Counted from the first letter of the stretch, positions 53,317 through 62,263 are shown. The stretch is 64,000 nt of DNA from Chryseobacterium viscerum (GCF_002899945.2 NZ_PPEG02000006.1:186001-250000), one strand, 5' to 3'. Numbers and translations: made by a program. The notes: a model not told the origin generated them from the sequence alone.

Positions 53317-54705
53317 TTACTTTTCAGTTTTAATTAATTTTCTTGTGATTATAGTGCCTTTGGCATCTTCTACTTTAACCCAATATATACCTTCTGATAA
53401 GGATTGTACATTAATGCTATTACTATCAGCATAGGAACCGACTAATCTTCCTTCTTCACTATAGATTTTTACTGTTTTAATTCCTGATAGATTTTGGATT
53501 TTAAATAACTTTCCTGTAGGATTTGGATACAATATTATTTCTTCATTTCTTTTACTATTTTCTCCTACTTGCAATGTCATAGTTGTAGGACATGAAATGG
53601 CTGTAGGTATGATTTTTTCAATATTGGTACCATTTCCAAGCTGGCCTGCGCTATTATCTCCCCAGGACCAAAGTGAACCATCCGTTTTTAGGGCTAGTGT
53701 ATGATTATAACCCCCAACTACACTTTTCCAATTACTATCTGTACCTATTTGTATAGGGGTCATTTTAGTAAGATATGTACCATCACCTAATTGTGCTGTC
53801 ATGTTATCTCCCCAGGCCCAAAGTGTTCCGTTATTTTTTATGCCTAGAGAATGATTCACTCCGGCGATGACACTTTTCCAATCAGACGCAGTTCCTATTG
53901 GGGTAGGTACAATTTTGTCTGTACTCGTACCATCACCTAATTTTCCACTGTTATTGTATCCCCAGGCCCAAATTGTACCGTCTGCTTTTAATGCAAGAGT
54001 ATGATTAGCTCCAACTGATATGCTTTTCCAGTTCGTATCTGTTCCTATCTGAACGGGAGCTTTTTTCCCAATTATAGTACCATCTCCCAATTGTCCTGTA
54101 GCATTAAAACCCCAAGCCCAAAGTGTTCCATCTGTTTTAAGTGCAATACTGTGAAATGCTCCAACTGCAACAGATTTCCAATTGATATCTGTTCCTATTT
54201 GAATATAATTATTTTGGTCCGTCAACGTTCCATCACCTAACTGCCCAAAAGTATTATTTCCCTTAGCCCAAAGCGTTCCATCTGTTCGTATAGTTAAAAT
54301 ATGCACCCCTGGAGCCACACTCTTTAAATTTGCAGCACTCCCGATCTCTATAGGACTGGTTATATTTTCATTGGTTGTACTCACGAGTATTCCCATAAAA
54401 TTACTTCCCCATCCCCAGAGCGAATCATCAGATTTTATAGCCAGAACATAATCTTCTGCAGGAGTTGATATGATACTTTTCCAGTTAGCATTTCCAATCT
54501 GAACCGGGCTTGTTTTATAAACATTGGTTCCATCACCCAATTGTCCATACCAATTACTTCCCCAAGTCCAGAGAGTTCCGTCATTTTTTAAGCCGACAGA
54601 ATTCCATCTTCCTGTAGAGATTTCTTTCCAACATTGGGAAAAAGCCAGAAAAGGCATAAGTAAAAAAAGTAAGAATACTTTTTCGATTGATCGATTTTTT
54701 CTCAT
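53317..54705 (-). CDS. RCC1-repeat T9SS-secreted protein
   Basis: 462 residues. Signal peptide (about 1-23, ending AFSQ). Seven RCC1-type repeats, each with a W-x-W-G-x-N-x-x-x-x-LGDGT core (for example TLWAWGFNATGQLGDGT), fill about residues 25-385 and should make one seven-bladed propeller. The second repeat lacks the usual LGDGT. The last 85 residues are a T9SS type A sorting domain: ILYPNPTGKLF, VKIYSEEGRLV and LSEGIYWVKVED. It is a surface protein; RCC1 propellers bind proteins or polysaccharides. Confidence 0.88.
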   Translation of the reverse strand: MRKNRSIEKVFLLFLLMPFLAFSQCWKEISTGRWNSVGLKNDGTLWTWGSNWYGQLGDGTNVYKTSPVQIGNANWKSIISTPAEDYVLAIKSDDSLWGWGSNFMGILVSTTNENITSPIEIGSAANLKSVAPGVHILTIRTDGTLWAKGNNTFGQLGDGTLTDQNNYIQIGTDINWKSVAVGAFHSIALKTDGTLWAWGFNATGQLGDGTIIGKKAPVQIGTDTNWKSISVGANHTLALKADGTIWAWGYNNSGKLGDGTSTDKIVPTPIGTASDWKSVIAGVNHSLGIKNNGTLWAWGDNMTAQLGDGTYLTKMTPIQIGTDSNWKSVVGGYNHTLALKTDGSLWSWGDNSAGQLGNGTNIEKIIPTAISCPTTMTLQVGENSKRNEEIILYPNPTGKLFKIQNLSGIKTVKIYSEEGRLVGSYADSNSINVQSLSEGIYWVKVEDAKGTIITRKLIKTEK

Positions 54706-54834
54706 TTGTATTTAAGTTTTATATCCAAATCCTCCTTCTAGCGAAAGAAAAATTCAGATGATTATTAGTTTATATATAGAATTATTAACCTAATTTTTTG
54801 GTAAATATAAAACAAGAAAATGAATTTTCATCAT

Positions 54835-54867
54835 AAAAAAAGACTGTTACAATGACAGTCTTTTTTT
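54835..54867 (-). terminator. Terminator of the NTF2/TetR operon
   Basis: Stem AAAAAAAGACTGT / ACAGTCTTTTTTT around a seven-base loop, directly after the stop of 54873-55286. Confidence 0.85.
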
Positions 54868-54872
54868 ACTTT

Positions 54873-55286
54873 TTATTTAAATTTTCGGTCTTCTTCTTTT
54901 ATAGCCAGATCATTGATGCTTGCATATCTTTTCGCCATCAGTCCGTTTTCATCAAACTCCCAGTTCTCATTTCCATACGCTCTGAACCAATTGCCATCTT
55001 TTGTCTGATATTCGTACTCAAAACGAACAGCAATTCGGTTATCGGTATGTGCCCAATATTCTTTTTTAAGCTTATAATTGAATTCTTTCGCCCATTTTTT
55101 CTGGAGAAATACTACAATATTTTCCCTTCCATTCACGAAAGTATCCCTGTTTCTCCATTCGCTGTCGATCGTGTAAGCTTTAGAAACCTTTTCGGGATCC
55201 TGACTGTTCCAGGCATCTTCTGCCAATTGAATTTTTTCAATTGCCGTTTCAAGGGTGAAAGGTGGAATTGGGTGTTTTTGTTCCAT
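54873..55286 (-). CDS. DUF1348-type NTF2-like protein
   Basis: 137 residues, NTF2-like fold. The core [33 protein letters not shown] (about residues 27-59) and [29 protein letters not shown] match the DUF1348 family. The function of the family is not established. It starts 3 bases after the TetR gene, so the regulator probably controls it. Confidence 0.85.
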   Translation of the reverse strand: MEQKHPIPPFTLETAIEKIQLAEDAWNSQDPEKVSKAYTIDSEWRNRDTFVNGRENIVVFLQKKWAKEFNYKLKKEYWAHTDNRIAVRFEYEYQTKDGNWFRAYGNENWEFDENGLMAKRYASINDLAIKEEDRKFK

Positions 55287-55289
55287 AGC

Positions 55290-55817
55290 TTATTGTATTA
55301 AATTGGTGGCTATTGTCTTTGATTTTTCAATCAGTTCATTGGATTTGAAAAGCTGGCTTTCTATAATACTGCTCTCAAAAAGCATATAAATATGATCAGA
55401 AAGAGTATCATCATTCAGTATTTCTAAAAAATAGTTTCTGAGATCTGTTTTATGGGATTGGATAACCTTTAGGATTTTAATATTATCCATCGGTATTTCC
55501 GACAAGATGTTTAGAAAACTGCATCCCCTGAAGTTTTCTTTTTCATTCATATACACAAGGAAATCGAAAGCTTTCGTAGTTTTAGACCTTATCTCTTTTC
55601 CCTGCGATACAAAATTGTTAAGCTCCTTAAACCAATACTCATGTCTTACTTTCAGAAATTCTACACACAAGTCTTCCTTAGATTTAAAATGCTGATAGAA
55701 ACTTGCTCTGGCCACTTCTGCTTCAGAAATAATCTGGTTGATTCCGGTAGAATTATAGCCTTGTCTGGCGAACAATTGAAAGGTGGTTTCTATTATTCTT
55801 TCTCGTGGAGATTTCAT
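55290..55817 (-). CDS. TetR-family regulator
   Basis: 175 residues. The HTH domain is at about 1-60 (RIIETTFQLFARQGYNSTGINQIISEAEVARASFYQHFKSKEDL in parts). The C-terminal helices contain KNFRGC-like Cys (ENFRGCSFLNILSEI) and form the ligand pocket. It likely represses its own operon with the DUF1348 gene. A 14-bp palindrome (55862-55875) lies at its promoter, the expected operator. Confidence 0.88.
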   Translation of the reverse strand: MKSPRERIIETTFQLFARQGYNSTGINQIISEAEVARASFYQHFKSKEDLCVEFLKVRHEYWFKELNNFVSQGKEIRSKTTKAFDFLVYMNEKENFRGCSFLNILSEIPMDNIKILKVIQSHKTDLRNYFLEILNDDTLSDHIYMLFESSIIESQLFKSNELIEKSKTIATNLIQ

Positions 55818-55837
55818 ATTGCTTTTCTTTTACTGAG

Positions 55838-55845
55838 CAAATGTA
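55838..55845 (-). promoter_or_regulatory. -7 box of the TetR gene
   Basis: Minus-strand TACATTTG matches TAnnTTTG, 20 bases before the start at 55817. Confidence 0.6.
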
Positions 55846-55861
55846 TGAAAAAAAATAATGA

Positions 55862-55875
55862 ACAGACTAGTCTGT
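55862..55875. promoter_or_regulatory. Likely TetR operator
   Basis: ACAGACTAGTCTGT is a perfect 14-bp palindrome, within a longer imperfect repeat (55861-55880). It covers where the -33 element of the TetR promoter should lie, typical of an autorepressor site. Confidence 0.6.
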
Positions 55876-55902
55876 CTGTTTTGATTTTAAAATAATAATT
55901 TT

Positions 55903-56089
55903 GGAAAACGCAAAGGCGCAAAAATTCTTATAAAAATAATGTGGTAAGGCGCAAGGATTTTATCTCCGATAAAATTTAATACTGTCTTGATAAAGTCGAT
56001 AATAAAAAGGCAACCATGCTAAAAATTTTTGATTTTCTTGCGTCTTAAAGCAGCATAATGTTGATAACTTTTGCGTCTTTGCGATTTCC
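55903..56089. repeat. 187-bp inverted-repeat element (REP/MITE-like)
   Basis: The ends (55903-55923 and 56069-56089) are 21-base inverted repeats with two mismatches; the shared core is CGCAAAG-x-CGCAAAA. A second inner pair (55945-55961 and 56032-56048, containing GGCGCAAG / CTTGCGTC) is also complementary. Nothing inside encodes a protein. Core words like CGCAAAGxCGCAAA recur in Flavobacteriia intergenic repeats as I recall. The pairs could fold into a long hairpin. Confidence 0.7.
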
Positions 56090-56112
56090 AATAAAAAAAA
56101 TATTAGGTCATA

Positions 56113-56147
56113 AAAAAGCCTCCAGAATAACATTCCAGAGGCTTTTT
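56113..56147 (-). terminator. Terminator of the ter operon
   Basis: Stem AAAAAGCCTC / GAGGCTTTTT with an inner GAAT/ATTC pair and CA bulges, just after the terC stop, with T on the minus strand. Confidence 0.8.
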
Positions 56148-56171
56148 ATATATTTTAAATATTTTGTTTTC

Positions 56172-57209
56172 TTACAATTCTTCTTTTTTCTCTTCTTCTT
56201 TTTCAGGGAAGATGATGGATAAAAGAACAGAGATAACCAATACTCCTCCTACGATTCCCAACGAAACCGGAGATGTAATATGAATCCAAGGGGCAATAAG
56301 CATTTTTACCCCGATGAAGGATAAAATAATGGCCAATCCATAAGGAAGTTTGCTGAACATATGGATAAAGTTCGCCAACAGGAAGTATAATGATCTCAAT
56401 CCTAAAATAGCGAAGATATTCGATGTATAAAGGATGAATGGGTCATTTGAAATCGCAAAGATCGCCGGAATAGAGTCTACTGCAAAAAGAACGTCTGTAA
56501 ACTCAATAACCCCAACCACTACTAAAAGCGGTGTTGCCATTTTGATCCCGTTTTGAACAGTAAAGAATTTATCACCATCATAATTATCGGAAACTTTCCA
56601 GAAACTCTTGATCAATCTTGCTCCTGCTGTATTGCTGTAATCTTCGTCATCATCATCACCTCCATCGCCCCAGGATTTGATCCCAGCATACACAAGGAAC
56701 AGACCGAAAAGAGCCATTACTATATTGATCTGTACTGCTTTTCCGAAAATATTCATTTCAGGAAGATACGTCAGGTTAATCAATCCTACTCCTGCAAAAA
56801 TAAATATTGCTCTGAAGATCAATGCTCCAATAATACCCCAGAAAAGAACTTTATGGTGAAGGAATTTCGGTACTTTAAAGAATCCGAAAACCAGAATAAA
56901 TACAAATAAGTTATCTACCGAAAGGGCCTTTTCAATCCAATAAGCAGCCTGGTACTGTGTAAATTTCTCCACAGCCACCGCATGACTTTCAGGCGATCCG
57001 TCTGTATTGAATACCCAATACACCACTCCTGAAAATATCATGGAAAGTGAGATCCATACGATAGACCAGATGGTAGCTTCTTTGGAAGAGACTTCATGAC
57101 TTTTTTTATTAAATACCCCTAAGTCCAGGAGCAGCATGATAACAACTGTTATCGCGAATCCCCACACCAGACCTGGGTGCAGTTCTAAAATACTTTGATG
57201 TTTATCCAC
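56172..57209 (-). CDS. TerC-family integral membrane protein
   Basis: About 345 residues from the GTG at 57209; an upstream in-frame TTG at 57257 is less likely, since homologues begin near ...HxSILELHPG. Seven or more hydrophobic helices carry the conserved acidic residues of the family (LLLDLGVFNKK, KALSVDNLFVFILVF, GVIEFTDVLFAVDSIPAIF). An Asp/Glu-rich loop (GDGGDDDDEDYS, about residue 195) is cytoplasmic by prediction. TerC/Alx proteins transport or sense metal ions such as Mn2+; in ter clusters they protect against tellurite and other stress. Last gene of the ter operon. Confidence 0.88.
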   Translation of the reverse strand: MDKHQSILELHPGLVWGFAITVVIMLLLDLGVFNKKSHEVSSKEATIWSIVWISLSMIFSGVVYWVFNTDGSPESHAVAVEKFTQYQAAYWIEKALSVDNLFVFILVFGFFKVPKFLHHKVLFWGIIGALIFRAIFIFAGVGLINLTYLPEMNIFGKAVQINIVMALFGLFLVYAGIKSWGDGGDDDDEDYSNTAGARLIKSFWKVSDNYDGDKFFTVQNGIKMATPLLVVVGVIEFTDVLFAVDSIPAIFAISNDPFILYTSNIFAILGLRSLYFLLANFIHMFSKLPYGLAIILSFIGVKMLIAPWIHITSPVSLGIVGGVLVISVLLSIIFPEKEEEKKEEL

Positions 57210-57294
57210 TTGAGTTATGTTATTATATGATAAAAGCAATAGATGTACAGAGTACAAATATTGCTATTTTATTTATCTTTTGATTGTCAATTGA

Positions 57295-57903
57295 TTATAG
57301 GTAATTCATCTGTACTGTCTGAATCGTCTGCTCCAGCTTTCTATCTGCTGTAGGATCTCCGACGGCATTGAATTTCCATTCCCCATTTCTCTTATAGAAA
57401 ACTCCCATTACCATAGCAACATGTCCGTTGAAAGAAGCATCATTTGCAACATCATATTTTGCAAAGACCTCTCTTACATTAGTAGGTGATCCTTCATAAA
57501 TACGGATAGAAGCAAAAGGAATCGTCCCGAAATCCTGACCTTTGTAGCTGTTCAGTACCATTGCCACATGTTCTACATTGGGCTCCAGCTGGCTGAAATC
57601 AACAGTGATTACTTCATTATCCAATCCGTCATCTCCGTCTACATCTCCGGTAAGGTCATCTCCACTGTGTTTTACAGATCCATTTTTGGATTTAAGATTT
57701 CCAAAATAGATTACTTCCGTAACATTTTTGTTTGAATCATATAAAATACAGCTTCCATCTAAGTCTACTGCTTCTTTTTTGGTTCCGAAAAATCCTTTCT
57801 TTTCGATTGCTCCCCAGTTGATTCCTACACAAGCTTGGGAAAGCTCAGCTCCATTTTCTTTTTTAAGGTTGATTCTCTGACCTTTTTGTAAGTTGATAGC
57901 CAT
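57295..57903 (-). CDS. TerD-family protein 2
   Basis: 202 residues. The TerD fold starts INLQKGQRINLKKENGAEL and holds the calcium-binding segment HSGDDLTGDVDGDDGLDNEVITVDF, then FGTIPFASIRIYEG and the end GEWKFNAVGDP. Compared with the second paralogue (60126-60683) it has an additional stretch after GINWGAIEKKGFFGTKK, with a charged insertion. Cytosolic, Ca2+-binding family of the ter stress system. Located between the unrecognised gene 57984-58931 and terC. Confidence 0.9.
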   Translation of the reverse strand: MAINLQKGQRINLKKENGAELSQACVGINWGAIEKKGFFGTKKEAVDLDGSCILYDSNKNVTEVIYFGNLKSKNGSVKHSGDDLTGDVDGDDGLDNEVITVDFSQLEPNVEHVAMVLNSYKGQDFGTIPFASIRIYEGSPTNVREVFAKYDVANDASFNGHVAMVMGVFYKRNGEWKFNAVGDPTADRKLEQTIQTVQMNYL

Positions 57904-57983
57904 CTTTTTATGTTTAGTTGTTATTTACTTTTTGCAAAGGCTAAGCTGCCAATTTGTGATTATACTTTTTGCAATTTTACCTT

Positions 57984-58931
57984 CTAGTTATTATTCAAAT
58001 TCAAATTAAGCATTGCGCGCAGAATATTCGTTTCTTCATCGAAATCAAATATTTTGCTCATAATATCTATATTTTCCAGGTTTCTAATATAGTCTTTCAA
58101 AACGGCTTCCACTTCGGCTGGTAACGTACGTTTTCTTTCGTTCATACTATGCTCCAGCACATCATTTTTAGTTCTCAGCTGATCGATAATGGAACTCTGG
58201 TTAGACTGATTTTCAGAAATATCCAGCTTATCCAATTCTTTGTCGAAAAGATACAATTTCTTTTCGTCTACACTGAAAATAAAATAATCGTCAGACTGAA
58301 AGACTCTGAAGAGTTCATAATCGCGGTTCCCAATAAGGTAACCGCAAACAAAACGGACTTTAAATCCTTGTATATTCAATCTCCCTAACAGTTTTCTTTC
58401 AATGGCGTAGTCTTTATACTGATAGGCAGGAAAAGAACCGGACTGCAAAAGAGATTCATCGGCTTCCGTTCTGTAAAATTCCTGAGCATATTTTTTATGA
58501 AAATACAGAACATTCTCCCAATTGGCAGTAAAAATATCTTCTGTAAGATCTTTGTACAAAGTTTTCAGATGTTGGGAAAATACACCGCTGTACATTTTCC
58601 TGTCGGTCTGAAAGCTGTCTACCCGTCTTTCTTCAAAACCTGAAATATATTTATTGTTGATGTTAATTTCATTAATGACAGCCAGCATATCATTTTCCTT
58701 TTGCCTTTTTATCTTCGTCAAAAGTTCTATGAGACTGTCGGTATACTGCAGGTGGAAAAGTTCCAGTTTATTATAATCTAAAGCCGTATTTTCCTGGAAC
58801 AGATTGTGGATAATATCGGTTTTGATGTAAATCGATATTATGTCAATATGTTCAAAAAAATTCGCGAGAAGCTTAAGTTTTGTTAATCTTCTTTTGCTTT
58901 GCGACAATATGGTTGCTGCATCATCCCCCAC
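57984..58931 (-). CDS. Unrecognised protein encoded inside the ter operon
   Basis: 315 residues from a GTG start (58931). No family recognised. It is helix-rich in the first 140 residues (SKRRLTKLKLLANFFEHIDIISIYIK, then a coiled-coil-like stretch), then has a beta/helix region with SGSFPAYQYKDYAIERK and DYFIFSVDEKKLYLFDKEL, and a helical tail. No signal peptide or metal motif is seen. It follows telA by 16 bases and precedes a terD gene by about 80, so it is part of the same transcript and probably works with the Ter proteins. Confidence 0.7.
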   Translation of the reverse strand: MGDDAATILSQSKRRLTKLKLLANFFEHIDIISIYIKTDIIHNLFQENTALDYNKLELFHLQYTDSLIELLTKIKRQKENDMLAVINEININNKYISGFEERRVDSFQTDRKMYSGVFSQHLKTLYKDLTEDIFTANWENVLYFHKKYAQEFYRTEADESLLQSGSFPAYQYKDYAIERKLLGRLNIQGFKVRFVCGYLIGNRDYELFRVFQSDDYFIFSVDEKKLYLFDKELDKLDISENQSNQSSIIDQLRTKNDVLEHSMNERKRTLPAEVEAVLKDYIRNLENIDIMSKIFDFDEETNILRAMLNLNLNNN

Positions 58932-58947
58932 CTTGGTATCCTATAAA

Positions 58948-60123
58948 TTAACCTCTGACATTCGCTTTAAGCTCATGCTCCAATGTCTGAAGATCCTGAT
59001 CCAGTTTTCGTCTGTTATCGGCTCCCTGTTTCTGGATTTGTTTCACTTCATTCAATGTATTGATAAGCATTGACGTTGTTTCTCTCAATGTTTCTACTGA
59101 CACGATAGTTTGCTCGTTCGCTCTGGCAACATTCACTGAATTCTGGCCAAGACGCTCTGCATTCTTTCTTAGAATCTCTTCTGTAGTAGAAGACACTTTC
59201 TGCTGAATTTCAATATTCTGCTGCTGTCTGTACATCGCGACAGCAAGGGAAAGCTGGTTTTTCCATACAGGAAGCGTAGTGGTAAGAATCGTCTGTGCTT
59301 TTTCAGCAATAGAAACGTTGTTATTCTGTACCAGTCTGATCTGTGGAAGCGACTGCATCATAATCACACGCACCACTTTAAGATCAGCCATTCTTCTGTC
59401 TAGCCTTGCGATGAAATCTCTCTTATCTGCAATCTGGTAATCCTGAAAATTCTGAGGACTGGCTTCCATTTGAGTAAGCTCAACGGCTGCTCTTTCCATT
59501 CTGATATTTCCTGCAATCACAAGACTTTCAATCTGCTTGATAGAATTCACATTACTTTCAAAAATAGTCTGAAGAACAGCATTATCTTTTGTAGAAGTAA
59601 TGATTCCTGCATTTACTTTATAAGAGATCTGCTCAATATTATTGATGATCTTGTCATATTTTGTAAATAAGTTTTCCACCTGAGTGATCACCTTTTTCAT
59701 GAAAGGTAATTTGCTCAGGAAGCTTTTCACTTTATTTCCGTTAAGCTCTTCTACATCTACATAGTTAAGCTCTACTAAAAGGTCATTGATAAGCCCGCCT
59801 ACTTCTCCTGAGTTTGATCTTCTTACATTTCCTAAGAAGCTGTCACTCTGGTTTGTTAACGTTTTCTGAAGCTCTGCCCCGAAATTCACAATCGAACCTG
59901 GGTTGGCTTCATCAATAGAGTTCGCAAGAACTTCATATTTCTGGCGTTCTTCTGACTGCATCTGAGTCAGATTTACATTTCCTTCTCTGTCCACAAGAAC
60001 TGCCGGCGCTGCATTTTGTACAGGCTGAGCTGGAGTTGGGGGAACCATTGGAGTAGGTTCAAATGTTTTAAGAGGTTCTATTGATCCTAGTGGATCTATG
60101 GGTTGATTTTCCTGATTGTCCAT
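58948..60123 (-). CDS. telA: TelA-type toxic anion resistance protein
   Basis: 391 residues. A Pro-rich N-terminal tail (about 1-50) is followed by long amphipathic helices typical of PF05816: ESNVNSIKQIESLVIAGNIRMERA, IADKRDFIARLDRRMADLKVVRVIMMQSLPQIRLVQ and TTTLPVWKNQLSLAVAMYRQQ. No catalytic site is known for the family; it associates with tellurite and toxic-anion resistance loci. The TerD gene ends two bases before it starts and the unrecognised gene follows. Confidence 0.88.
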   Translation of the reverse strand: MDNQENQPIDPLGSIEPLKTFEPTPMVPPTPAQPVQNAAPAVLVDREGNVNLTQMQSEERQKYEVLANSIDEANPGSIVNFGAELQKTLTNQSDSFLGNVRRSNSGEVGGLINDLLVELNYVDVEELNGNKVKSFLSKLPFMKKVITQVENLFTKYDKIINNIEQISYKVNAGIITSTKDNAVLQTIFESNVNSIKQIESLVIAGNIRMERAAVELTQMEASPQNFQDYQIADKRDFIARLDRRMADLKVVRVIMMQSLPQIRLVQNNNVSIAEKAQTILTTTLPVWKNQLSLAVAMYRQQQNIEIQQKVSSTTEEILRKNAERLGQNSVNVARANEQTIVSVETLRETTSMLINTLNEVKQIQKQGADNRRKLDQDLQTLEHELKANVRG

Positions 60124-60125
60124 GA

Positions 60126-60683
60126 TTAATTTTGATAAATTGATACAAATTTGTCAAGGCCGTCTCTCTGTCCTGCACCTACAGCCTCAAATTTCCATTC
60201 TCCGTTTCTGTTGTAGATTCTTCCGAATTCTACTGCCGTTTCGATTGAGAAATCTTCATCTAGTTCATATTTTAAGATCTCTTCATTGGTATCTGTGTTG
60301 AAAATTCTGATGAAAGAATTTCTTACCTGTCCAAAGTTTTGTTTTCTCGCATCTGCATCGTGAATCGTTACCACTACTGTAATTTCTTTGATGGCATCGT
60401 CAATTTTCGTAAGATCAATTTTGATCTGCTCATCATCACCTGTTCCTTCTCCTGTAAGATTATCACCCGTGTGAATCACAGATTTGTCCGGAGACTCAAG
60501 GTTGTTATAGAAAATAAAGTGGTTATCTGAAACTAATTTTTTGTCGTCACCCAGCAAAAATAAAGATGCATCAAGGTCGAAAGCAGTTCCTGTAGATGTA
60601 TTATTGATATCCCATCCTAAACCTACAGTAAATTTAGGTGCGTTAATATTTTCTCTTTGTCCTTTTTGTAAGTTAATAGCCAT
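60126..60683 (-). CDS. TerD-family protein 1
   Basis: 185 residues. INLQKGQRENINAP start; the calcium-binding segment is VIHTGDNLTGEGTGDDEQIKIDL (about 75-97), followed by NFGQVRNSFIRIFNTDTN and the end RNGEWKFEAVGAGQRDGL. This is the canonical TerD/TerE form. Its first bases overlap the phosphoribosyltransferase gene by 11, so translation is coupled. Cytosolic Ca2+-binding component. Confidence 0.92.
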   Translation of the reverse strand: MAINLQKGQRENINAPKFTVGLGWDINNTSTGTAFDLDASLFLLGDDKKLVSDNHFIFYNNLESPDKSVIHTGDNLTGEGTGDDEQIKIDLTKIDDAIKEITVVVTIHDADARKQNFGQVRNSFIRIFNTDTNEEILKYELDEDFSIETAVEFGRIYNRNGEWKFEAVGAGQRDGLDKFVSIYQN

Positions 60684-61497
60684 AATATAATTCCGTTTGT
60701 GTTAAAGTATTGATGTTATTTTCGTATTCTTTTATTAAATGATAATTGTTGCTGATGGCCAGCTCCAAAAGTAGGTCCATCTGTTCTTTTTTTACTTTAG
60801 ACGTAAGATAATCAAAATTACTTGAATCCAGGCCTAAAATATATTTCACAATCCTTGTATTGAACTGAAAACTGTCTTTATTCATCACTTCTGCAACGTG
60901 TTTTACATTTTGTACTGCATAATAATTAAAAAAGTTTTCGATCTTAGGATCAAGGTCAAAATTCATCAGTTCTGCGTAATACAGGAACATAAAGTCTGCT
61001 TCCACGCTATATTCATCCAGAATCCTGTTGACTGTATATTCATGACTTCCCGTGATTTTTATATCGTCTATAAAAATACAAAGTTTTCCTCTTAAAAAAT
61101 CTTTATCTATATAATAAGTATCATTGGCAATCAGATTTTTACGATCTTCAAAATTAAGATTGCCATAATCTGTTATATACGTGTGATTTCTATTGATTTT
61201 GGATAAAACACTTGATTTTTTTCCTTTTTGAAACATATAGAAATCCAAATACTTCTTAAAGTAAAAGCATAAAAAATTGGAAGCCGTAGGAATAGCCATA
61301 TACGGGCTTGGAAGCACTACAATCTCTTTATCAGTCTGTAAAAGTGCTTCGTTTTCGGAAATAAATCCGTCGAATAATTCTTTTGCAAATTTTTCAGCAT
61401 ACGACTTATCGCCATACTTGAAATAGCTGTATTCTGCAGGTGAGAAGCTAAATTCATCTGCCGAATGAATGTGGTGTAAGCTGTATCTTGTATTCAT
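60673..61497 (-). CDS. Ter-associated phosphoribosyltransferase-like protein
   Basis: 274 residues. The nucleotide-binding core reads GKLCIFIDDIKITGSHEYTV (about residues 137-156), where FIDDxxxTGSHE matches the PRPP-binding loop of phosphoribosyltransferases. EIVVLPSPYMAIPTASNFL is a plausible substrate-loop strand. I recall comparative-genomic work on ter clusters that describes such a PRTase together with a HAD enzyme as a module making a nucleoside-like metabolite; this gene fits it. It starts nine bases after the HAD stop. Confidence 0.72.
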   Translation of the reverse strand: MNTRYSLHHIHSADEFSFSPAEYSYFKYGDKSYAEKFAKELFDGFISENEALLQTDKEIVVLPSPYMAIPTASNFLCFYFKKYLDFYMFQKGKKSSVLSKINRNHTYITDYGNLNFEDRKNLIANDTYYIDKDFLRGKLCIFIDDIKITGSHEYTVNRILDEYSVEADFMFLYYAELMNFDLDPKIENFFNYYAVQNVKHVAEVMNKDSFQFNTRIVKYILGLDSSNFDYLTSKVKKEQMDLLLELAISNNYHLIKEYENNINTLTQTELYYGY

Positions 61498-61505
61498 GTT
61501 TATTT

Positions 61506-62174
61506 TTAGTGTTTAAGTAAATGTGCACTGAAACCGAAGTTTTTTGCCCCTTGATAGTCGGCTACCGGATTGTCTCCGATATGCAAAATCTGATGTAATG
61601 GCAAATCCTGGTCTTTGATCCTATTCTTCACTTCCTGAAAAATAAGCGGGTTCGGTTTGGAACAGTTGATTTCATCAGAATAAATATGAAAATCAATATA
61701 CTGATCCAGGTTTTCATGAATCAGAAATTTTCTCATGGTCTTTCCCTTGATAAATCCTGTGTTGCTTAAAATATTAATGGTCTTTCCCTGGTTTTTGATA
61801 TCTTCAAAAAAATCATGAATATTTTCAAAAATCACAACCGGTCTGTATTCCAGAAATAAGTCTTCACTCTTTACATAAAACTCATTGAGTTTTTCTTTAT
61901 TCAACTCTTTTACATCTACATTCAAAGAACCAAGAATCATCAGATAGATCTCAAATGTATCTATATTCCCTCCTGTTACCTCATTAATGGTATTACAAAG
62001 ATCATCGTAATACTTTACGGTTTTCGTAACCTCCTCTATGGGTTTATCTACATTGAAAAACGAGGAGAACAGCTCAACTCTTTTTGCTTTAAATTCAGGA
62101 TGAGATTTGATTAAGGTGAGCCACAGGTCAAAAGAAAAATGACAGTGGTTATGGATGTCGATATCTGTTTTCAA
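61506..62174 (-). CDS. Ter-associated HAD-family hydrolase
   Basis: 222 residues from a TTG start (62174). Motif I is SFDLWLTL: Asp16 is present and Thr20, but the usual second Asp (D-x-D-x-T) is Trp18. Motif II is NILSNTG, motif III CSKPNPLIF and motif IV HIGDNPVADYQGA. Family HADs are phosphatases or phosphoglucomutase-like; loss of the second Asp suggests altered acid/base chemistry or phosphonatase-like use. First gene of the ter operon, eight bases before the PRTase gene. Confidence 0.8.
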   Translation of the reverse strand: MKTDIDIHNHCHFSFDLWLTLIKSHPEFKAKRVELFSSFFNVDKPIEEVTKTVKYYDDLCNTINEVTGGNIDTFEIYLMILGSLNVDVKELNKEKLNEFYVKSEDLFLEYRPVVIFENIHDFFEDIKNQGKTINILSNTGFIKGKTMRKFLIHENLDQYIDFHIYSDEINCSKPNPLIFQEVKNRIKDQDLPLHQILHIGDNPVADYQGAKNFGFSAHLLKH

Positions 62175-62263
62175 TAGGTTTTAAGTTAAAAGTTTTATTT
62201 AGCTTTCTTGAAAAAGATTTAATTTTTTTTAATCATCAACAAGTGTTTAAATACTATTCTTCC

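Noticed and set aside
54852..55301. A 149-residue plus-strand ORF opposite the DUF1348 gene
   Set aside because: Antisense to a gene with a recognisable family pattern; it has no signal or family match of its own.
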